Assembly (NCBI RefSeq): GCF_905404315.1
Contig: NC_066273.1
Span: forward strand, 6,262,001 to 6,326,000
Origin: Leptidea sinapis
Taxonomy: Eukaryota; Arthropoda; Insecta; Lepidoptera; Pieridae
Length of the DNA stretch: 64,000 bases
Direction of reading: 5' to 3'
A model generated the notes under the pieces. It searched no databases and was not told the DNA's origin. It saw only the letters and a program-made list of their open reading frames with translations. Shown here in pieces: positions 44,430 through 55,115 of the stretch; the stretch's first letter is position 1, and each line of letters begins with the position of its first letter. The position numbers were made by a program, and so were the translations under genes.

Positions 44430-45285
44430 ATCCGATAACCGGTAGTGTTTGCATACACTAAAACGTCGCTTACTACTTACTTACTTGAAATTATTATCGT
44501 TTTAAGATTGACAAAGCAAGAATCATTGGTGAATTTATATAATTAATTATATATATTATAATTAATTGAGATTTTTAATAATTAATTACTCGCATTGTAA
44601 TGTACCATTGTGTAATTGCTTGAGAATCTTAAGTCTTATCATAATTAAGATGGCGAACTTATAATTTTTTGTACATCCCCGTCATGTGAGTATTAAATAA
44701 ACTGTTGCCTTGTTATTAGGGTTTTAATCTTATAAATCATATTTAAAATACCAAAGACAATCAAATTTTAATAGTCCAATTTACTTTAATCTTTGATTTA
44801 GTTTTTTTTTTTTAATTTTTCTAGAAGCTTTCGTCGGCCTATCATGAGTCTCATATGGAGTTTATATAATTTTAGAAAGAATTAGAAATTAAACCACAAT
44901 TGAATAATTTATTAGGATGGATCGAATTCATGTTAAGATACCTCTAATATGGTGTAACAACTAAAATAAATTGCTTTCCTTTGATCAACCAACGGTTCCT
45001 TTTCTCGTGCGATAAAAATATTTTTGCTAAAATAAACTTGACAGACGCTAGCTGTCGATTGCTTGAAAATAATATATGAAATTGTAAAAATTATCCGTTT
45101 TTTCGTTTACTTACAGTTTCCGAGGAAAATATCAACTTTCTAGGTCATTTTGAAGTGCGTTAGGGTTTTAACCTGTATGGCTGTGAGTCAGCTAAAAATT
45201 GTCTATTTTTATACTTGAATATCTCAAAAGCCGTTTGAGCTGTATTTATGAAAGTTAGGACTCTAGTTAATCTAAAGGTTTTCAC
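44430..45285. other. no gene seen
   Basis: AT-rich spacer. Confidence 0.5.
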
Positions 45286-45292
45286 TAACGAC

Positions 45293-45549
45293 GTTCCCAA
45301 TATTCAGTCTATCTCTTACTTGAGATAAATATCGTAACTATCGATATCCATACACGCTGTCCGTCAATGGAATGACGTATAGCTTACCAGCGATAGAAGT
45401 TTGTATGGAAATTGCAATTCACGCGTCCTAATATAAGGCGATAAGAATAACTTATCGGGTATATTGGGACAGCTTCAGATTATTGACAGATAATTACTGA
45501 CAGTATAAGGTACTAATTTATCTATATCTGTAGATAGTATATTGGGAAC
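45293..45549. mobile_element. TIR element E, copy 2
   Basis: Starts GTTCCCAATAT and ends ATATTGGGAAC, with similarity continuing into 'cgtaa' outside. Shares the blocks listed for 29526-29844 in the opposite orientation. Confidence 0.75.
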
Positions 45550-45599
45550 GGCCGTAAGAGGACGTAAGCGTATTTAGGTAATGGAACACGGCTGCTACC

Positions 45600-45865
45600 T
45601 TTAGTTGCGATATTTCACAGGGACATTGTGGTGGCTGGATGGTCTTGTTACCGTGAGGTCTGCTTCTTGTTTTGTTAAGAAAACGAAATTTATAAAATTT
45701 ACCGTAAATTTACGTCAAAAAAAGAAGCCTGCTGAGTTTGTTGCGCCCATTCTTCTCAGGCCTGAGGCATTCATTTTGGAATGGGTGGTAGTTTTTTTGG
45801 ACTTTCAATAAGTGATGTCACATATCCTATTTTGAATAAAAATATTTGAATTTGAATGGTCTGCA
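45600..45865 (+). repeat. LINE/SINE 3' end of the 'cttattgaaagtc' type
   Basis: 'gctgagtttgttgcgcccattcttctc' is followed by 'tggactttcaataagtgatgtc' and an AATTTGAAT end. Two shorter copies are at 26110-26175 and 53640-53725. The autonomous partner is not in the window. Confidence 0.6.
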
Positions 45866-45935
45866 TGAAAATAATGACATATTTCTAGTGTAATATTATT
45901 TACCTGTGAAATAAAAATATTTTTGATTTGTTTTG

Positions 45936-46069
45936 ACCACGGTGGTGCAACCAGTCGTAAGCTACCAACTACCGCAACGCAAACGTTACGCAACCAAACG
46001 GACACCAGGTGAGAAACTCTCTATAGAGCTGTATACATTTTGTAGCGCGACTGGCTGAGCTACCGTGGT
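45936..46069. mobile_element. 134-bp MITE-like inverted repeat
   Basis: Arms ACCACGGTGGTGCAACCAGTCG and, reversed at the far end, ACCACGGTAGCTCAGCCAGTCG agree at 18 of 22. No clear target duplication. A lone copy. Confidence 0.6.
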
Positions 46070-46091
46070 GTCCCGGTGAAATACACATACT

Positions 46092-46380
46092 TGCACCAGT
46101 GGGAGGCTCCTTTGCACACGATGCCAGCTAGATTATGGGTACCACACCGGTGCCTATTTCTGCCGTTAAGCAGTAATATGTAAGCAATATTGTGTTTCGG
46201 TCTGAAGGGCTAAATAAATAAATTACTGGGCGACGAGTAGAGACGAGCGCAGTTTTAGTACCGCTCAGAATTTTTGGGTCTTTCTAGAATCCTGAGCGGC
46301 ACTACATTGTGATGGGCAGGGCATATAAATTACCATCAGCTGAACGTCCTGCTCGTCTCGTCTCTTAATTTCATAAACAC
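46092..46380 (+). repeat. Rep-A SINE-like repeat, full length
   Basis: From 'accagtgggaggctcctttg' to 'tctcttaatttcataaacac'. Stem arms 'agtaccgctcagaattt' and 'aatcctgagcggcact' are both present. Confidence 0.8.
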
Positions 46381-46474
46381 CAGTTTTTTTTGGCTTGATT
46401 TTGTCAACTGTGTGTTGGCATTTTGAAAATTTATTGAAGTAGGCGTCACTTTGCGGAAGTCCATAATTATCCAA

Positions 46475-46630
46475 ATGTTTTGAGTTTTCTTTAGTGAAAC
46501 TGAGTCTCGTGCCAGAGTTTGGCGAGTCAACATCTCCTGAGGATGCCTCGTGTAGAGGCGAAACACGTGTCGAATTGTTTAAAGACAAATATTGACACTA
46601 AAGAAAACTCAAAACATTGAGATGTTGACA
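46475..46630. repeat. inverted repeat enclosing a hammerhead-like motif
   Basis: AAATGTTTTGAGTTTTCTTT (46475 on) pairs perfectly with AAAGAAAACTCAAAACATT (about 46598-46616), and 'tcaacatct' with 'agatgttga'. The loop holds the motif described at 46531-46580. Confidence 0.75.
46531..46580 (+). ncRNA. hammerhead-ribozyme-like core
   Basis: CTGAGGA (46537-46543) fits the CUGANGA core box. GCCTC and GAGGC (46545-46549, 46555-46559) can form stem II over a GTGTA loop. GAAA (46560-46563) follows directly, then ACACGTGT with TC at the cleavage position. Stem III would be only 2 bp plus a loop or a 4-bp palindrome, as in the minimal hammerheads described from Penelope-like elements. A U between CTGAGGA and stem II is extra relative to the canonical core, and stem I is weak. 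It may be an ancestral or non-catalytic form. Confidence 0.4.
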
Positions 46631-46639
46631 TTTTGTCAT

Positions 46640-48290
46640 TTAACTACTCGATGCCAAATGAACGAAAACACTCAAAAGATTTGACTTACTAACAAACGTT
46701 ACTTAAAAATTCAAAATAGTTATGGATGCATCAATCTATTCACATTGTAAGCTAAGTATTCTAAGAATAAAACAATAAAGTCTATCACTTTATAACTAAC
46801 TAGTATCTTGAAGCGACTTAAATTAAGCTATATTTCATATTATAATAACTAAAAAAAGTACCCTTTGTCCACTAAGATCCATTGAAAAGATCCATTGATG
46901 GATCTTTTTCCACTTTTATGTCCACTTTGATCAATTACTGAAGACTGTTGTACATAGTGGATTTTTAAGCACAAATGAGTGTCAAAAAATCCATTGCACA
47001 TGTAAGGGTGGTGATATAAAAAACTCAAATAAACTATATTACTACAATCTATCAGAACCTTGCACCATGAGAAGTTAGTCTAGTATCTTAAAAAATATCA
47101 GTTCTTTCTGTGAAAATCTAGCAAATTGCATTTTTCCGATACTAGCGTTTTTATTGGTGATAATAGCAACAGAAATACAAATTTTAATAAATGGTTTTAA
47201 GCGGTGGTTTTACATATAACAAGAATACGGCCTGCAAATACCTATTACCTTGGTATAATAACAGCAAAGTCTTTTAAACAAACATTGAATACGATATTTA
47301 TCTATTTTTATATGAGAACATTAATGTTTTATGCTACTAATGCTCTTTGTACGTCTTTAGCAGGAACTGAATAGATAGTTTAACAAAGCATTATCGGATA
47401 AGGATAACGTTTCCTATAATACGGTATTATCACTTATGGATCTCCTATCTAACTACCAATTCATTACTAAAGCGATATTGATCTGTGCTTTCCTAAGTTT
47501 TTAATTAATCATCGCTCGTTAATATTTAATTTTTCTATTTATCTTTATTAAAGAGTATGACTCATTCCTTTAGCTTATTATAATTCTGACATCACTTGTC
47601 CCTTATGGGGAACGTCATCAGAACTTTATAGAGCCTGCAAAAAAGTTTTGGAACGTACAGTTTTTATCAATCAAAATTCCGATTCAAATTCACTTTATGA
47701 TTCGATTTTAATAATACAAGACAACCAATTTTACAATCAGTTCGTGATTGTTGTTCTAAAATGGCCTGCTTCCAAATAAATTTCAAAGTAGGCTTTGTAC
47801 TAAATAGCCCTTCATCATCATCAGCTATCGGCTTTTTGTTGATTTCACGATAAATTCTGCTTTGACGGGCAAGGTTCAAGCATTGAAAGTGCATATCTGA
47901 AACATCTGCATTATCTGTTTCTTGTTCTATATGCATTGGGCATAGTTAACAAAAAGAAGTATTCAATAGCCTTGGCAAGTACAGATTAAGCATGCATACC
48001 CCCTGTGTCTCTTCCCCAAGATGTTTCAAGAAAACATGTTTGATACCTAACATTAGTGGCGTGGTTTTGTTTGTTTTGTTGATTTGTTTTTATTTTGTCA
48101 ATCCATTGTTCCCCCCACACGTGTTTGATCGTACTTCCTTCTTTCTTCTTATTCCCAATCTCTTGGAGGTGTAGAAATCACGGCTAATAATATTGGAGAA
48201 TATTTAGTATTTCCTTGCTCTGCTGGAGGCTAACTCTGTAAAACATATCCTCAAGGCCGATATTAAGAGTTGAACAATCTTCAGAAGGTT
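46640..48290. other. no gene seen
   Basis: 1.65 kb of AT-rich DNA. Two short frames (47667-47936 minus, 47992-48174 plus) have no recognisable features. Confidence 0.5.
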
Positions 48291-48329
48291 CAAATGGGAT
48301 ATGCTTCTTTGCTTAAGTATGAAGACTTT

Positions 48330-48510
48330 AAGGTACCCCACTCCTACACTAGCAATGGTTTCACTGTCTAGTAGGATATGTTTACTCTGTGGCCTCGTAT
48401 TAAGTGGCCTAGCTGCAGAATTTAAACGAGATGCACTGAAACTTGTTGGGACTGGGTGGCACCCATTCAGCTTGCAATGGCGAGAGAGCAAAACTGTGAG
48501 GTTTTGTGGT
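48330..48510 (+). pseudogene. possible LINE C-terminal relic
   Basis: 'gatgcactgaaacttgttgg' and 'ggcacccattcagcttgcaatggcgagag' weakly recall the RRDAxxLVGTxW-type end of some reverse transcriptases. Very decayed. Confidence 0.25.
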
Positions 48511-48969
48511 TATCTCCTATCCATGCTAATATGCATGATCTAGCAATTGCGCACTTACGCTAGTTGCCCAAGAGCAGCTTAGTAGACCGATGGCATCTGT
48601 TTAGTGTGAACCTCTACTAATTTACCAACCTTATTCCATAAAATCCATGAATTTGAAAAAGATGGCAATCGTAAAATTCCTGCAGCTAGTTTGAGAATTT
48701 TTGTGCTTAGCTATTGTCTTCAGATTGCATCAGATAGAAATAAAAAAAAACCTATAAGTTAATAACAACATAGATACATTCGATCGCATTTCAATTAACG
48801 GTTTTTAATAAAATGATAAGATACTTATCTACTCCAAGCATAGCTATAGATAACGAAGTATTGTTTAAATTACTGAAATATGTATGGCTTCCTGTAGTAA
48901 AGACCTGCTATTTGCTAAGCTATCATATAATAAAAGTATTTTAGGTAAACTTATCGATTTAACACGATC

Positions 48970-49033
48970 ATGTTATATTTTAAAATCGTCAGTGTAGGTT
49001 TTTGTGTTGCTGTTTTGGCTTCACTTGTGACAT
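48970..49033 (+). CDS. Ly6-2 exon 1 (signal peptide)
   Basis: ATG at 48970, 21 codons of hydrophobic signal sequence, then T|GTAAGT. A TATA-like 'catataataaaa' lies about 45 bases upstream, so the 5'UTR would be very short. Confidence 0.8.
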
Positions 49034-52000
49034 GTAAGTATACTCAATTAACGTATACACAGTCGAGAATGTCTGTCAGGGAGTTGGTAGTGTTTTGGTA
49101 CATTTGGCACTGTCATTCTTTCTCTGCTTCACTTGAATCCTTTTATTCTAACTCTCTTTTAACCTTTGGCAGAACATTTTTGATCATGAAATTTAGGTCT
49201 AGGTCGCCTATGTCGATCATTCCAGCACTTCCCTCCACATTAGTGAATTCAATGTATTTTTCTTAATCTTCTCGGACAAAACCACCACAACACTGCTTTG
49301 TGTTGTGTTATCAATATATAATAACAATAACAAGTCAGTGTAACTTCTTTATCTCCACATCGGTCTGTTGGTCTCAAATTTCACTTTTTATTAATCTTTA
49401 TCTCAATATCTTCATTTCAATTAACTGTTAGTTAGAATTTAAATGTTTTATTGAAATCTATTAACCAAGGCTTATTTTTATGGAAGAAACGAAACAAATA
49501 AGTATTAATTTTGTATTTTTTTTCTCTCTCCATATAGAAGAAGTTACTTAGAAACTAGTTTCTTAAATTGTAGAGCATATTTTACAACTAAACTAATTTT
49601 GTAAAAATGCTTGGCTAGTTTATACATATATTTAAATAATAAAACAGTTCTATTCTTGAAAAGGAGTCATTTATATGATATACAGACTACACAGATAAGC
49701 CAAAAGGATATTATTTACTGTGTAAGTAAAGACACATACTGGCAAAATTTCTATTACTGCCCTGCCCTATAAGAACGCTGCGTGCTAAGTACTAACAACT
49801 CGTAAATTATCTGAATAGTTTCGAGGAAAAATATTTAATATGCATGCAAATATTAAGAAAACCTTCTACCATAATAATTACTTCCCTTCAATTGTTCAAT
49901 AGCGCAAGATTTGCAATGTTACGTCTGCAACGACTGTGCTAAAGGCTACGAGGACACTGCTCAGGTCTGTATTACGGAGACTACTACAACAGCGTTTGAA
50001 ACAACAACGGGTGAACCTACAACAGATGAAACTACAACAGATGTAACTGCAACAGATGTATTTACAACAGATGAACTTACTACTACAGTTACTACCGATG
50101 AACCTACTACTAATGAAGATATTACAACCGTTTCCTACTCTACTGATTATTACACAGAAACAGTAACAGAGAGTGATACAACTACCAACGATGACGCTAC
50201 CACAATAGAATCCGGTGAAATCATAGACGAAAGTTACAATGTGCAGGTAAGGAAAGATTACATTTAAGTTTATTCGATTTTTTTAATTTCGCCAATATTT
50301 TTAAAATACAAAATAACAAATTATGGATCCTCATGTAAAGTGATCATCGCCGCTTACTATCTCCTGCAACACCAGTGGGAGGCTCCTGTGATGATTACTG
50401 TGTTTCGGTCTGATGGGCGCCGTACCTTGTGAAATTACAGCTGCTAAGAATTATTGGGGTTTTTCAAGAATCCTGAGCGGCACTGCATTGTAATGGGCAG
50501 GGCGTATCAATTTCCATTAGCTGAACGTCCTACTCGGCTCGTCCCTTATTTTCATAAAAAAGGGACCTCAGGAGTGTTGCTGTACTTTAAGGAAGATATA
50601 AGTGTTTTTTGAAGGTACCCATATCGTATTTATTTAGAACACCGCGTAATGGAGCTCATTTTCATAATTTGGTTGCTAACTGCCTGTTCCCCTGACTAAA
50701 CCTTCTTTCTCAGAAACTTGTGGACTCTACATCAAATACATTTGTCTGTGGTTAATCAAGCTTCTATTTCAAAACCATCTCGAGATCTCGTTCTCGATCT
50801 TGTTCAAACCAATTTTCGGTGGAAGTTTGCATAGTAATGTACATCATTATTTTTTTAGTTTTATCATTCTCTTATTTCAGAAATTAAAGGAAGGGGGACA
50901 CACGTTTGACCATTTTGGATTATTTTGTGTTTAAGTTTCAGCAGTATAGTTCCTATAGTTTCGGAAAAAAGTGGCTGTGACATACGGACGGACAGACAGA
51001 CAGAAAGAATCCATAAGGGTTGCGTTTTTTACCATTTGGCTACGGAACGACCTAAAACGACCGCAAAACAATGATTACACAAATATGGCTGGATTCATCT
51101 TTACTGTACATTTGCGGAACAATGGATAAATCATACTGTTTTATTTTGTAATGGGTTTTTAACATTTAGCAATTTAAGTTAGTCATGAGCTGACATTGGA
51201 ACAAAAAACAATGCTACGTAATATATAATAGATATCCACAGGAAACATTTTATTATATTTGCTACAACTTATGCCCCGTGGTTTGTTTGACCCAAGTATG
51301 ATAATTTTTTTCACACATACGATCATAAATAGGCATGTTAAACCCGATTTAAAAATATCAATATGTGTACAATTTCTACTGACTTTTACGACACCGTGTA
51401 GTACGAGACCGCTATTTCTTCCAACTTATTCATAATTAAATTTTCCCTTTATTTGGGGTCGGCCCTCAACTTCTTCTATAATATTATATTCTTTGCCTCC
51501 ACGTTCTATTTGGGATTGCTGATAGTTCTATTGGGTTTTAATACTCGTAGTTTGGTATTTTGTAGATTTTTCCTTCGCTTAAGGAAGCGCGGTTATCAGA
51601 ACAGAATTTAACATAAAAATGTAATAACGTTTCGATACGATTTCGATAATACAGATTATTTAAAATGAATTCTCATATGGCTTTAACTATTATTTGTTCC
51701 AAAATGGAAGTACCTCTTAAGGTCTATGGTAATTTCCAAATTTACTTGATGTGATTGATATTTCACTTAAAAATATCTTAGAAACCGATTTCAATTGCGC
51801 GTTTACGAATCGTGCATGGTCTCAAGCCTCTTTACCGATACGGTTTGATGGTTTGGGTACTCGCAAAGTTTCGGGCGTTGCCTTATCAGCATTTCTCTCT
51901 TCAGTTCATAGTGCGCAGCCTTTGGTTACTAGAATTGTAAATCATGTACCTCAGAGATTGCGTATTTGAACGAAGCTAACAATGCTTGGCTAAATATTGC

Positions 52001-55000
52001 AAATATCCAAAATTTTCCGCACGACTTAAAGTGTCAAAAAGCATGGGACTCTCTTCTTTGTAAATCAGGCTTTGATGATCTTTTGATCACATCTACTGAC
52101 AGAACAGAACGTGCTCGTCTTTTGGCCGTGATACAAAATGACATGGCTTTTGGTTACAAGCCTTGCCTTCCACGCCGATTGGAACGAAACTCGACAACAT
52201 GACTCTATATCACTCCGGCTAGTTATAAAACTGAATGAACTACATCAATGTAGATGGACTTGATAAAGTTTTCTAGTCTGTCATTTTCTTTTCATAAATA
52301 ATTAATAAGACCGCATTTTTTACGTAATTTTAAAATAATGTATTTACGCTACGCCATGAGTCTATATAATACCGCTTAACATCCTGCGGTTTTATGCTCA
52401 TTTTGTCACTAATTCCCTTTAAAAAAAAACTATTACTATTTTTGTTGGTAAAATAAGCATGTAATTAAAACATAAATTATACACATTTGTCTCTTTAATT
52501 ACAAACGCTTCCTTTCAGCAAAATTGTTTTACTAAAACTAATTTCAGTCGCGGATTGCTCTTAATAATATGTGAGAATTATCTACTTACATTTACACACT
52601 TACTATCACGTTACAAACGGTTATGGTTGCGACAGTAGCGCAGCAACAAATCGAAGGTTGTCTGCAAAATAATGTACATATAGTTTTATATCTTTAAACG
52701 AGCAATTCTTGTATATATATAATCTGAATCTCGGAAACTGCTGCAACGATTTTAATAAAATTTTATAATACAGGGGATTTCGGGGGCGATAAATCGAACT
52801 ACCAAGGTTTCAATTTTAAAAAATGTAGATTTATCCGTGTTTTAATAAGAAACAGCTACAATAACATTAGAATACAAAGGTAAATGTCGCCACTATATAC
52901 AAGACTATAATAGCTCAGATGTGACATTGGGTGATCCGGAGAGCAAAAGACCTCGGTTCGAATCCAAATGTCTTATTAGTTTTTTTTTGTTCAAGTTTTG
53001 TGCATTCTTATAAATCCCAGCAAGGCTCGGTCGGCCGGATATTAAGTTGTCATATTTCATATTTTTATATGAACAAATGAAAGCGGGGGTATAACAGACT
53101 GCACATAACAGAATATCGTGGGCGATTTGGACGCAGCCAAAGAATATACAGTACAAGCCGGGGCAACCTCTGCCAGAGCAACAAAGTTGCACGGATCGAG
53201 GCACAAACGCATAGTAGGTAATGAGATAGCTGACCGGCTAGCTAAGGATGGAGCCTCATCTCCCTTCATAGGCCCAAAACCCTTTTGCGAAGCCGGAGAA
53301 TCTCTTATCACTGGTCCTCGCTACCAGGCCATCGGCAAGCTAAGCTGCTCCTAGGCAACGATAAACGTAAACGCGCAAAACTATGCACAACCTTGGACAG
53401 GAGACAATTTATGGGTACCACAACGGCGCGTATTTCTGACGTGAAGCAGTATGTGTAAGCATTATTGTGTTTCGGTCTGAGACTAAACATCTTATGTCTC
53501 AAGGTGACCCGCGCAATTGTAGTGTCGCTCAGAATTTTTGGGTTTTTCAAGAATCCTGAGCGGCACTGCATTGTCCTTTACTGTCTACTTAAATAGTAAT
53601 AATAATAAACTGCCATTATATCATGTTTATAATGAGGCATTATTTTTTAAATGGGTGGTAGTTTTTGACTTTCAATAAGTGATGTCATATCCCATTTTGA
53701 ATAAAAATATTTGAATTTGAATTATAATTTGTGAAATATTTGTAGATGTTGGATGACGACAGCAGCAATGTTCACGGATACGCCTTTGTACGAAGAAGAA
53801 GAGAAGCTGTTGATCCTCAAACGCCAAGAGTAAGATGTGTTGTAACGGCACACCAAGGTACAATAAATACACGATATCTTATTTGATCAGTAAATTTGAA
53901 AGTTATAGATTTCCAACGAAAGTGTGTGTGTGTGTACTTATGTATGCACGCAAGAACTTCAAAAATACCTTTGGGAATTATTTTTTTAATATTCTTTTGA
54001 AGTTATACTTCTTTAAGAGCGTTATGAAAATATGATGAGAGTGAAATTTTAATATGCGCGCGCATCAATTCTGATTTTTGCGACATTAGTTATTTTTTTT
54101 TGGTTTCTTCGTCCATTATTACGACAGGCCATGGTTCAAACCCGTACAGCCGTATTCGTTATTTAATAATTAATTGTGAAAGCCATCGTTGCAAGATTTT
54201 TACAATATTGTTCTTTCTACAAACGTAGAACAGCACGAGGAATAAATAATTTGAAAGGTTTTTGCTTTGTTAGGCCAAAGAAGTATAACTTCTTGCGTGC
54301 ATAGATAAGTACACGCATACTTTTTTTTATTCAACTATGAAAATTATCCTGAACGGCTATTCTATACATATTATAAATTCGTAAAAATTAAGAAACTGTA
54401 CATTAAATATTTTTTAAAAGAAAACTCGCTTGTACAAACAATACGGTAGCCAAAAAAGTATTTATTACAAAGTCTGTCTGTACGTCCAGACTAGAAAAGA
54501 AAAAGCTACTAAACATTTTTTTGATTTCTTATTTTGCATGATTAATTAATACCTAATAAGATATCGGTACAACATATAGGCTACTTTTTATCACGTTAGA
54601 TACATGGATAGTACTTTTGCTGTTTTATAGTATATATCTACGCGGAAAACGTCGCGGGCAGCAGCTAGTTTACAATAATTTTGTTGGCAGAGCATAATAC
54701 TATTATATCAAGGCTTACATGAATCTCATGACTATGACTAAGCGGCACTGCATTGTAATGGGCAGGGCGCATCAGTTACCATCAACTGAACGTCCTGCTC
54801 CTCTTGTACCTTATTTTCTCTATAGGTTTTCGCCTTAAACCTTCAAACCGTTCAAACTGACTTCTATATCTGCTCCTTTCCAAATTAACTTATTTGTTTT
54901 ATTTTTTAGTGGAAAATAGGACAGTTGTTACCCGTGGATGTTCATTTCTACAAAACGAGGATTCTAACGAGGCACATTGTCGAGAACTAATTGCAGGAAA

Positions 55001-55115
55001 CTATACTGGAGTGCTGAGCCGTTGTCGAGTTTGTGAAGATGATAAATGTAATTCTGCTGCGAAAACTATAGCATCATTTACATTATTAGTAGCTGTTGTA
55101 TCAGCTTTATTATAA
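48970..55115 (+). CDS. Ly6-2: Ly6 three-finger protein with threonine-rich insert
   Basis: Exons 48970-49033, 49903-50246, 53746-53857 and 54910-55115 join to 241 codons with GT/AG introns of phases 1, 0 and 1. MLYFKIVSVGFCVAVLASLVTS is the signal peptide. The Ly6 cysteines are LQCYVCNDC (27, 30, 33), VC (44), then RC (167), GC (184) and four more ending SRCRVCEDDKCNSAA. Residues about 46-122 are Thr-rich and acidic (TTTTAFETTTGEPTTDETTT and on), resembling a mucin-type O-glycosylated stalk. RRRR at 152-155 could be a furin-type site. NRT at 176 is an N-glycosylation sequon. A hydrophobic tail (TIASFTLLVAVVSALL) suggests a GPI anchor. Function is unknown; the inserted stalk sits inside the domain, between cysteines four and five. 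Confidence 0.88.
49034..49902 (+). other. Ly6-2 intron 1
   Basis: AT-rich intron without recognised elements. Confidence 0.75.
49903..50246 (+). CDS. Ly6-2 exon 2 (first cysteines and Thr-rich stalk)
   Basis: Acceptor 'attgttcaatag', donor GTAAGG. One exon carries both QDLQCYVCNDC and the whole Thr-rich stretch. The stalk is built from variants of an ACA/GAT-rich hexamer-like unit ('actacaacagat'), suggesting growth by repeat expansion. Confidence 0.88.
50330..50572 (+). repeat. Rep-A SINE-like repeat in Ly6-2 intron 2
   Basis: Contains 'caccagtgggaggctcctg', a deletion, the second stem arm 'cctgagcggcactgcattg' and the A-rich end 'ttattttcataaaaaa'. Confidence 0.75.
50573..50680 (-). mobile_element. 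decayed Jockey-type LINE 3' piece
   Basis: 'aggagtgttgctgtactttaagg', 'tttttgaaggtacccatatcg' and 'aatggagctcattttca' follow the LINE order with many changes. Confidence 0.6.
50940..51060 (+). repeat. lepidopteran repeat with gacagacagac motif
   Basis: 'gtgacatacggacggacagac' and 'aatccataagggttgcg' with 'accatttggctacggaacg' match a dispersed lepidopteran repeat that I recognise but cannot name. Confidence 0.45.
51061..51740. other. no gene seen
   Basis: Intronic AT-rich DNA. Confidence 0.5.
51745..52210 (+). pseudogene. non-LTR reverse transcriptase C-terminal remnant
   Basis: Frame pieces WSQASLPIRFDGLGTRKVSG, then AFLSSVHSAQPLV, and after a frame change LKCQKAWDSLLCKSGF and RARLLAVIQ match the C-terminal part of a LINE reverse transcriptase (family motif QASLPxRxGGLGxR). 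It is a different family from the Jockey-type LINE. Catalytic motifs are absent. Confidence 0.7.
52211..52685. other. no gene seen
   Basis: Intronic AT-rich DNA. Confidence 0.5.
52690..53085 (+). repeat. repeat with tRNA-like A/B boxes
   Basis: 'ctgaatctcggaaactgctgc' to 'gggcgataaatcgaac' is a familiar lepidopteran repeat head. At 52908-52970 a tRNA-like part has 'atagctcagatg' and B box GGTTCGAATCC, followed by a T run and body. It may be one SINE or two abutting elements. Confidence 0.45.
53100..53390 (+). pseudogene. RNase H domain remnant of a LINE
   Basis: The frame gives HKRIVGNEIADRLAKDGASS then FIGPKPFC. G-x-x-G-N-E-x-A-D-x-L-A-K is the last catalytic block of retroelement RNase H domains. 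Residues before it are decayed. The Jockey-type LINE here has no RNase H, so this is another family. Confidence 0.65.
53400..53578 (+). repeat. Rep-A SINE-like repeat
   Basis: 'tatgggtaccacaacggcgcg' to 'ctgagcggcactgcattg', lacking the start, a middle segment and the A-rich end. Confidence 0.7.
53640..53725 (+). repeat. LINE/SINE tail of the 'cttattgaaagtc' type
   Basis: 'atgggtggtagtttttgact' to 'aaatatttgaatttgaatt'; 20 bases upstream of Ly6-2 exon 3. Confidence 0.6.
53746..53857 (+). CDS. Ly6-2 exon 3
   Basis: Acceptor 'aatatttgtag', donor GTACAA. It reads MLDDDSSNVHGYAFVRRRRE then TPRVRCVVTAHQ. The VRC region aligns with APRYCHKIV of Ly6-1 exon 3, and the frame and phases (0 in, 1 out) are the same, supporting a real exon despite weak splice signals. 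Confidence 0.75.
53920..54320. mobile_element. TIR element H, copy 2
   Basis: One end reads 'gtacttatgtatgcacgcaagaa'; the other, reversed, 'gtacttatctatgcacgcaagaa'. Shares ~400 bp with 21891-22290 in the opposite orientation. It lies in Ly6-2 intron 3, so both H copies are in Ly6 introns. Confidence 0.8.
54540..54675 (+). repeat. Helitron-like repeat 3' end
   Basis: 'ataggctactttttatcacg' and 'tctacgcggaaaacgtcgcg' followed by 'ggcagcagctagtt' match the end of the lepidopteran 'ctagct' family. Confidence 0.5.
54738..54828 (+). repeat. Rep-A 3' fragment
   Basis: 'aagcggcactgcattgtaatg' to 'tcttgtaccttattttct'. Confidence 0.7.
54910..55115 (+). CDS. Ly6-2 terminal exon
   Basis: After 'ttattttttag' the frame reads ENRTVVTRGCSFLQNED, AHCRELIAGN, SRCRVCEDDKCNSAAK and a hydrophobic end at TAA. 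This gives five cysteines, the third finger and the GPI signal. Closest in layout to the Ly6-1 terminal exon. Confidence 0.9.

Noticed and set aside
47667..47936. 89-codon minus frame
   Set aside because: No motif, no start context, no splice partner.
48970..49266. 98-codon frame read through exon 1 of Ly6-2
   Set aside because: Beyond codon 21 it reads through a strong GTAAGT donor into the intron; only the first 64 bases are taken as coding.
53118..53354. Open frame as a host gene
   Set aside because: The only recognisable part is the RNase H block of a retroelement, and its upstream part is decayed.
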